The position numbers were made by a program, and so were the translations under genes. The notes under the pieces are model-generated. The model was not told the origin of the DNA and ran no database searches. It saw only the letters and a program-made list of their open reading frames with translations. This document shows, one piece after another, positions 56,981 through 64,000 of a stretch of DNA of 64,000 nt (position 1 is its first letter; the number at the start of each line of letters is the position of its first letter). The DNA is from Geosiphon pyriformis (taxonomy: Eukaryota > Glomeromycota > Glomeromycetes > Archaeosporales > Geosiphonaceae). The stretch lies in contig JAAOMT010000514.1 in the NCBI GenBank assembly GCA_016748015.1, forward strand, positions 180,401-244,400, read 5' to 3'.

Positions 56981-57890
56981 CATATTTAATATTTTTTTTA
57001 TATTGTTTATTTTTTTTTAATTTTTTATCTTTAAATATATAAATATTTGTAAATAAAAAATTATTTGTTAATATTTACATCTTTTTTTAATTTATATTAT
57101 TAAAATTAGTCTAAAAAATTTTAAATGCTTTTATAATTTATCAAATAAAATTAAAAAACATAATATCTGTTATTAATTTTAAAAATTATTAAGTAAAACA
57201 TAAAATAATAAACAGTAATATTATTTATTAACAATTATAAATTATTTTTTTATCTTCAAATTTCTTGAAAAAAATCAAATAATTTTAAAATTAATTATAT
57301 ATATTAAATTTTTTATTATTTTTAATAATTTTTTTCTTGTTATTTATTAATTTATTACTTTAATTTATAATATAAAAATAATGTTATTAAAATTTACTTG
57401 CTTTTTATTATATAAATAATTATTTATATCTGTTATAACAATTAAAAAAACATTTTACATAATAAAAATAATCTATTAAAATTAATTTTTTGTTTTTTAC
57501 TTAATTTGCTTTTTTATTAAAAATTAATTTAATAAACAATTTCAAAATTTTTAAACCTCGCTTTTTAAACAAATATTTAATTAAATATTATACTTTTTAT
57601 ATTATATATTTTTTTAATCAAGCTTATTTTGAAGATTTTTTTGAAAAAAAAAACAATAATATTAATTGATTTTTATATTTTATAATTTTTAAACAATTAT
57701 TATCTAATTTTAAATATCTAAATTATTAAATTTATTTTTAAACAGCTGTTTATTAACTATTTAAACTTTTTTTAAAACAAAAAAAAAGTTTTTAAACTGT
57801 TTTTATATTTAATTTTTTTTTAAATAAATTAGATTTTTTTACAAAAATTGTTACTTTTAAACTAATAACTATTATTATAAATAAAATTAA
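56980..57890 (+). pseudogene. Ghost of B-type LTR and gag start, nearly pure A/T
   Basis: This aligns with decayed element G (59420-60390). The LTR end TTTATAATA is at about 57372, followed by a degenerate primer site (TAAAAATAATGTTATT) and a gag leader. Key shared strings include TTTTTATTATATAA(A/G)TAATTATTTATA and AAACAGCTGTTT. The left limit of the LTR is uncertain. Confidence 0.65.
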
Positions 57891-58150
57891 TAGGATAAGA
57901 TTGTAACTTTTGGTGCTTGTAATTTAATAATAAAAACTAATTAAATATAGATATGATTGTTTTTTTGACTATATTAATTATTAATTTCTAAAATCTTTCT
58001 TATCTAAAGTTATATTTACTAAGTTTTTTTGTTATAAAACACAGAGTTTTGATTTTTTTAATTGGGCTGTTGTAGTTATATTTGTTTCTGAGCTAGTGAG
58101 CATAGTTATTAAAATCTGATATTATCTTTTTATTTTTTTAGTAAGCTAAT
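57891..58150 (+). repeat. Unclassified repeat J, decayed copy
   Basis: Aligned with 62862-63117 through GGATA, TTTGGTGCT, ATTTACTAAGTTTTTTTGTTATAA (split) and GCACAGAGTTT-like landmarks. It starts with the same TTTGGTGCT string found after the LTRs of A and D, so it may be a leader of another LTR element. It has no coding content. Confidence 0.5.
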
Positions 58151-58338
58151 AAAATAAAATTAATATTTAAACTTAAAGAAAACTTTTTTTTTACCAAACT
58201 ATTATAAAATCTATTTCCAAATAATTAATTTTCAATGTTGCTGCTTTACAAAAAAAAAGAAAAAAGAAAAATATTTAAATTATATATAAGTAATTTGAAT
58301 AAAAAAATTTTATTGAAATAGTTTACAAATATATATAA

Positions 58339-59138
58339 TATTACAAATGATTATTTAAAATATTAAAACAAATAACAAATTCGTAACTTGGTGCTTAATA
58401 GCTGGTAATATTGGTAATTTCTGAAGGTTTTGGTTAAGTTTTTTGTATAATAAACAAAAATTCAATTGATGATTTCTTTTGTGAATTTTTTTCTTTAATA
58501 TAATAACTAGTTTATTTTAACAGTTATGCCTTTTTAATAAACTATCCTTAAATTTTTACTTTTGTTTTTGGGTTTTTTACTAGACTATTCTTGATGTTAA
58601 TTACTCAACACTTAATCTCTTTAATCAATTAGTAAACAACAAAAAAATAAAACAAAATAAAAAAAATAAAAATAAAAATAAAAAATAAAAAATTAGTATT
58701 TTGTCAATAATTGTAATTAAAAGCTATTAATCTAGTGTGATTAAGTATTAGATTCTATCAACACTCCATGTTGATAGTAACAAAAGTAATTAATATTCTT
58801 AATCAAGTAATAATAACATAAGTTTGATGCTAATTAGATATTTTATTAATATTAATAAGTTTTTATTTTAAGTTATAAAAAATTATTTTTTAAAAGGAAA
58901 GATAGAAGTAAGTAATTATTATTAGCTACTGTTTTATTTGAGTCGAATTTTGTTTTTTTCTGTTTTTAATACTCTTGCTATATCTACATAATTTGTGTTA
59001 TATAAGATTCTTGGGAATCCTGCAATTTTTTAAAAAAAATTCTAGAATTCTGGAATCTTGCAATTCCTTATTTTACTATACCTATTTCTAATTGGCTATT
59101 TTACTTATTATTATAATTCTTAATTTTTATGAATAACA
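58339..59138 (-). mobile_element. Degenerate solo LTR F of the A/D family
   Basis: About 800 bp, from TATTACAAATGATTATTT to TATGAATAACA. It contains the landmark AACTTGGTGCTTAAT and GAATTCTGGAATCTTGCAATT-type repeats. The flanks ATAA and ATGA may be a mutated 4-bp duplication. Confidence 0.75.
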
Positions 59139-60659
59139 ATGATAAAATTGATTTTAAGCTAAAATTAAGATATTAAAAAAAAAATAACTTTTTTTTTTAT
59201 TATCTGTTAAAACTATTTGTTTTTATAAATTAGCCATTAATATTATATAATTAGCCACCCTATTTTTAAATAGTAATCATTGATTTGATTAATAACTTAA
59301 TTATTAACCTAATCTTTGATTATTTTTAATAGCTATATAAGCAATAAATTTCTTAGCTATAAAAAAACATGTAAAAAATCAAAAAAAATAAAACAATATT
59401 TATTAATTTAATTTTTCTTTTATTACTTGTTTTTCTTTTTCTCATTTTTTACTTTCAAGTATTTGAACATTTTAGAATAAAAAATTGCTTGTTGGCATTT
59501 ACTTACTTTTTTCTGATCTGTATAATTGTAGTATTTAAAAATTATTAAATAAAATATAATCGAAAAATACATCTGATACTTGATATTAAATTCTAAAAAC
59601 ATTAACATAAGACATAGAATTATACTAGTGTGTTATTATTTTTTGATAGTATAAACTATTCCTTTATCTTTAGATTTTTCAGTTATTTTTTAAAAAAAAT
59701 AGCTACTGAAATATTTTATAAGACTAATTTCATTTATTGAATTTAATTTGTTCTTTGAATTTGAATTTTTTTTGATCTATTCTATTACCTTATAATTTTG
59801 TTTTCTTTTGTTATTTGTTAACTTGTTACTCTAATTTATAATATAAAAGTAGTATTTCTTGGGAAGTTGTTAAAATTCACTTTGTTTTTTATTATATAAG
59901 TAATTATTTATACTTACTATAACAATCAGAAAAATACTTTGCAGTACACAATAAAAACAACCTAAATTTTATTGAACTTAATTCTCTGTTTTCTTGCTTG
60001 ATCTGTTTTTCTGTTAAAAAACAATTTAGTAGACAATTCCAAGATTTTTAAAACTGGTTTTTAAACAAGTATTTAACTAAAACCTATACAATCTATATAA
60101 TCTATTTTTTTTAATTAAGTTTACTTTGAAAAAACTCTTAAAAAAAACAACTATATTAATTAACTTTTATATTTAACAATTTTTGACCAACAGTCTTCTG
60201 ATTTCGAATATTTAAATCATTAAATCCATATCTGAATTGTTGTTCATTAGTTAATTAGAACTTTTTTTGAAAAAAAGAAGAAATTTACCAAACTGCTTTT
60301 GTTTTTGATCTTTTTTTAAGTAAATTAAATTATTTTACACAAACAGCTGTTTCTAAACCAATGACTGTTAACCTTATACAAATAAATATTCTGGCTGTTT
60401 TTAAGATATACAAACTGTTTTAAGGCAAAGAAACAACACACTACTACTTTTATTCAAAAATAATATATAAAATCCAATTAAATAATTAAATAATTTTGAA
60501 AAAGCAGCAACTGTTAATTAATATAATACTGAATACAAGTTCCAAATTATTGGTGGTTATCTTTAAGACTCTTCTGCTATTTGGTTTTCACAAAAAACCA
60601 ATACTAATATTCATTAAAAAATTATTAAATAGATATTAGCAAATACTAGAAAAAATAAC

Positions 60660-61440
60660 ACATTTTTTATTATCTGATTTGAAAAAAATTCAGAACTTCA
60701 ATCTTAATATCCAAGTGGCACATAAAATTGAAAAAAGAATCCAAGGCCCAAAAAATATAATAACTAAATATGCTAAAGCAATAAGAAAGTTAATCAAATA
60801 GGTAAATTCTGAAAAAAACTGAACAGAAAAACAAAAAATTTACTTCTTTACAAAAAAATTAAAAACTGATCTATTATATGTTTTTTGGTCTTTTTTGGTT
60901 TTAAAAAATAATTTTACTATAAATATAACTATTAAACTTGTTTAAAAAATTGAAGATAACCAAAGAATACATTTAGAATTTATTTTTTTAGTTTTTTTTC
61001 TTGCTTTTATTATGGCTTCTGCTTTTCAAATAGCTGCTATTTTTTTTGCTATTTAAACTCAAAATCCAAATAAACAATTAATAAATAGACTTACAGCTAA
61101 TTTTGTTTGGGTATTAAAGCCTTTGGCACAAACAGTTAGAGATAACCAGCAATTACAAAGACTTAAATTTAAATTATGCTTTAATTAGCTTTAACAACCA
61201 CCATATTAAAGACAGCAAAATTGTGATCCATTTGTGTATTATTATTGTAGATTAACTAAACATTTTTTAAAAGACCTGCAACAATTTTTTTTTTCTTTTC
61301 CAGTTTCTAAAAACAATAATATTCAGAATAACAAATTCAACAATAATAATATTTTTAATCAAAGACCTAATTATGCTGATATTAATTTTTTTAAAGAAAA
61401 TTTTTTAGTTAAAACCACTGTTTATTAGCTTTTAAATTGA
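60660..61440 (+). pseudogene. Gag remnant of element G
   Basis: With frame breaks and many stops it reads TSILISKWHIKLKK and later TKEYI, parallel to TPILISKWCIELEK of B. At the zinc knuckle the Cys codons have become Tyr and others (YYYCRLTKHFLKD against CYRCGLTRHFSRD). Confidence 0.75.
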
Positions 61441-61528
61441 TAAATGCACCTTTAAAAGATAAAAATACAAGCCAATTAGAAAAAAATTTTTTTTATATTT
61501 TTAATCTAATTAATAATAACCATGACAT

Positions 61529-62454
61529 TATTACAGATAATTATTTAGAGTGTTAGAACAAATAATAAACCTGTAATTTAGTGCTCAATAACTTGGTAAT
61601 AATAGTAATTTCTGAAGATTTTGGAGTCTAAAGGTTTTGGTTAAGTTTTTTATATAATGAACAAAGATTTAATTGATGGTTTCTTTCATAAATTTTTTTC
61701 TTTAGCATGATGACTGGTTTAATTTGATAATTGTGCTCTTCTGATAAGCTATTTTTAAATTTTTACATTCATTTCTGGGTCTTTTACTAAGCTATTTTTG
61801 ATGTTAAATACTTAGTATTTAATCTTTTTAATTAATTGAGCAAACAACAAAAAATAAAAACAAATTAAAATAAAAAATAAAAAAAATAAAAAAAAAATAA
61901 AAAAAAAAAATAAGAAATTATTATTTTATTATAACTATAATCAAAAGCTATTGATTTAGTATGGTTAAGTGTTAAATTCTATCAACACTCTATATTAATA
62001 GAGTAAAAATGATTAATATTTCTTAATCAAATAATAATAACATAGATTTAAATAATAATTGATATTTTATTGAGATATAATTTAATTTTACTTTAAGTTA
62101 TAGAAAACTACTTTTTAAAAAGAAGAGTATTGAATAATTAATAAGTTCTAACTAATTGTTGGTATTGATTTTGTCTTTTTTGTTTCTAATAATTTTGCTA
62201 TATATACATATTTCTTATTATATAAGATCTTATATTTTCTTGAGCAATGTGCCCAACAATGTGTTCATTGTTAAGCAATATGCCATAATTTTCTGACAAT
62301 ATGTATATTGCTAAGCAGTATATTATAATTTACTAACAATATACATATTATTGAGTAATGTGTCATAATTTCTGATATTATGTTCACTCACTAAGTATTA
62401 TTTTTCTATTAATTTATTTTTCTATCTGTTTTTTCTACTTTTTTATAAGTAACA
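61529..62454 (-). mobile_element. Solo LTR H of the A family, inserted in element G
   Basis: 926 bp, TATTACAG to AAGTAACA, with target duplication ACAT (61525-61528 and 62455-62458). It has the GAGCAATGTGC-type hairpin repeats at about 62240-62400, like A. The interrupted G sequence CATGACAT...ACATAGATAAA matches the uninterrupted B site CATGACATGGATAAA. Confidence 0.87.
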
Positions 62455-62861
62455 ACATAGATAAATTAACTATCAACTTCTCTGAATTTACAAAAAAAAA
62501 AGAAAAAAACTAAGATTAATTTTGCCCTAAATTTCAACAAAGTCTCAATTTCTACTGCTAATAACAATAAGTTACCAAAGACTAAAGTTTTTAAAAATTC
62601 TTCAAAGTTGAAATTCTCAAAGATAATACAAAAATCTGGTATTTTATTGTTAAGATCTTATGAAAACTCTAGCTCATATTATTTTTAGCAAGCTAATGAT
62701 TCATCTACAATTTAAAAAAAATTTTGCAAATTCTTAATTCTAAAAAAAAAACATTAAAAACCAACAAATATTCTTGTCAAGCTAGATTCATTGACAATAG
62801 TAATGTTATTTTTTTAATTTGCAAAGCCTAAGTAGCTGGTGTTATAGATAAACTTGGCAGG

Positions 62862-63117
62862 ATATAGTAATAATGTTTGGTGCTCTATTTTTGGGTTATC
62901 TTTTAAAGTTGTCTGCTTTTTCTGCCATGTCAGTGTTATCAGTTTCTGAAGATCTATTTCTGAATGTGAATTTACCCATTGAGTTTTTTGGTTATAAGGC
63001 ACAGAGTTTGTTTTTCATCAATTGTAATGTTTTCCATAATTGTAAGTTTTCTTCTCTGCACTAATAAGTGCAGTTGTTAGGGTCCAACATTGTCTTTTTA
63101 CTCTTTTGGTAAACTAC
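62862..63117 (+). repeat. Unclassified repeat J, better preserved copy
   Basis: A 256-bp block starting near GGATATAG and TTTGGTGCTC and ending where element C begins. It is richer in G and C than its relative at 57891-58150. A minus-strand frame (62814-63002) is open but resembles nothing known. Confidence 0.5.
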
Positions 63118-64000
63118 TGTTACGGGTTGAAGTAACAAGCTAACAGATAGCAAGGGAGAACAGTATTGTATGGTGATAGAAATAAACAAAGAAGGAATTA
63201 CAATAAGGGAGCGAATTGAATAAGTAGGAATTCAATGTGCGTGATCAGTCTCATAAAAATCACAGTTGCTAATCTTTTCTTAAATCTAAAGATAGAGAAA
63301 TAGTCCGTGATTGTCAACAAGATAACACCACTGCTATTATTCTATGCCTCAACTTGGCGATTCTTAGAATTAATAACAGGTATTGTTGTGCTTTTCAATC
63401 GTTTCTTTATTCAATGAGTTACAAGAACAAGCCAATTGCTTCTCAGGCTAATTCTAATAAATACAAATCAAGAAGGGGAAAAGATAAGATACGTGAATGC
63501 CAACAAGTAGATACTTGAAGGTAAGGAAAGGGGAATAAGCGATTATGAGAGGAAGTAATTAATATTGTTTATTTCATTACTTTGATCATGTCTTTCTACA
63601 GTTAAAGGAATCATCGCTTATATAGCTATCTAAAGTGGTCAACGGTCAGGTCATTGATCAGGTCAATGATCACTATCTAAAAATAGGATGGCTAATTATA
63701 TGACATCATTGGTTAATACATGTGATAATTAATAAAAACTATGTGTTTCAACCATAACATCATCCTCTCCAAAGAGATTGAGCTCTGGCGAAATCAAACT
63801 ATTTATGGGATAGTCTATGTGAAGGGTTTTGTCTAACTCAAAACTAACTAGTTTGTTGAAGTCTTTTGTGGATAGAGTATATAGTACTTGAGGCGAAATA
63901 AGCTTTGTATCCAAGAGACCAAATCTTTGTATAAGAGTTCTGGCTCTTCTTGCAATGGTCAAAACTCTTGGGACATCTAAATGTATAATGCCCAAAATTT
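63118..64000 (-). mobile_element. B-type gypsy element C, 3' LTR and start of body, truncated by the window edge
   Basis: The LTR 63118-63759 (642 bp, TGTTACGG to ATAACA) matches the B LTR but keeps more CpG and G/C. Minus-strand coding follows into the edge. The rest of the element lies outside the window. Confidence 0.9.
63729..63995 (-). CDS. C-terminal part of the third ORF of element C
   Basis: An open frame runs from the window edge region (its upstream part is outside) through VPRVLTIARRARTLIQRFG and ISPELNLFGEDDVMVETHSFY to a TAA at 63729, so its last 10 or so codons lie inside the LTR. The same protein is broken by stops in B. Function unknown. Confidence 0.6.
   Translation of the reverse strand: MGIIHLDVPRVLTIARRARTLIQRFGLLDTKLISPQVLYTLSTKDFNKLVSFELDKTLHIDYPINSLISPELNLFGEDDVMVETHSFY

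Larger units (their letters stand above)
59198..62842 (+). mobile_element. Decayed B-type gypsy element G (5' LTR, Gag, part of protease)
   Basis: The 5' LTR is 59198-59843 and resembles the reverse complement of the B LTR (ATTAGCCA blocks, AGCTATATAAGCAAT, CTTTCAAGTATTTGAACAT). A primer site follows. Gag homology runs to about 61480, including 61234-61428, which matches the B knuckle and following Asn-rich part (NNNIQNNKF, NQRPNYADINFF). A solo LTR H interrupts it at 61529. Protease-region homology continues to GTAGCTGGT at 62842, where it breaks off. Confidence 0.82.

Overview
The window looks like a chromosome segment from an early-diverging filamentous fungus. An arbuscular mycorrhizal (Glomeromycotina-type) genome is the best guess. 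The evidence is short GT-AG introns, a fungal gene set (TIM21, SDH4, PER1, an AA7-type oxidase, a four-RRM Nrd1-like protein), extreme AT richness outside genes, and a very heavy load of LINE and Ty3/gypsy retroelements. The organism call is inference; no rRNA or other marker is present.

Layout. 1-8.1 kb: an AT-rich flank, then a full-length GC-richer LINE (copy 1, minus strand, ORF1 with a CCHC knuckle, ORF2 with endonuclease, reverse transcriptase, RNase H and a Cys/His tail) whose frame is broken only by in-frame stops. 8.1-9.5 kb: AT desert. 9.5-24.4 kb: a compact gene island: TIM21 (minus, 8 exons) head-to-head with SDH4 (plus, 3 exons), PER1 (minus, intronless), an internally deleted MULE, an AA7/BBE-type FAD oxidase (plus, 8 exons), a two-exon gene with a possible sororin-like tail (plus), a possible 48-residue membrane microprotein, and an Nrd1-like four-RRM gene (minus). 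24.5-26.3 kb: AT desert.

26.3-56.2 kb is one large nested structure. A second copy of the same LINE (matching flanks at 26325 and 56215) is split by a 1.26-kb TIR element, by an LTR element D, and by a solo LTR E. D is a non-autonomous LTR element whose 5' LTR holds a full Ty3/gypsy element A in opposite orientation. The 5' LTR of A in turn holds a complete Ty3/gypsy element B. The LTR insertions carry 4-bp target duplications (GCAT, ATGG, CTAT, CTAA). Element A encodes Gag, protease, a Cys-rich segment, a dUTPase-like domain, RT, RNase H and integrase. B encodes Gag, protease, RT, RNase H and integrase. Both carry an extra ORF after integrase in a shifted frame.

56.2-63.1 kb is a graveyard of older relatives of A and B decayed almost to pure A/T: ghost A-type pol, ghost B-type LTR/gag, degenerate solo LTRs F and H, and decayed element G. 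From 63118 a less decayed B-type element C runs off the edge.

The host genes look like housekeeping functions (mitochondrial import and respiration, GPI remodelling, RNA regulation). The repeats tell a decay story: nearly all differences between paired LTRs are transitions, catalytic Asp codons are repeatedly changed to Asn, and the AT deserts can partly be traced to retroelements. All exon joins and alignments were made by eye.
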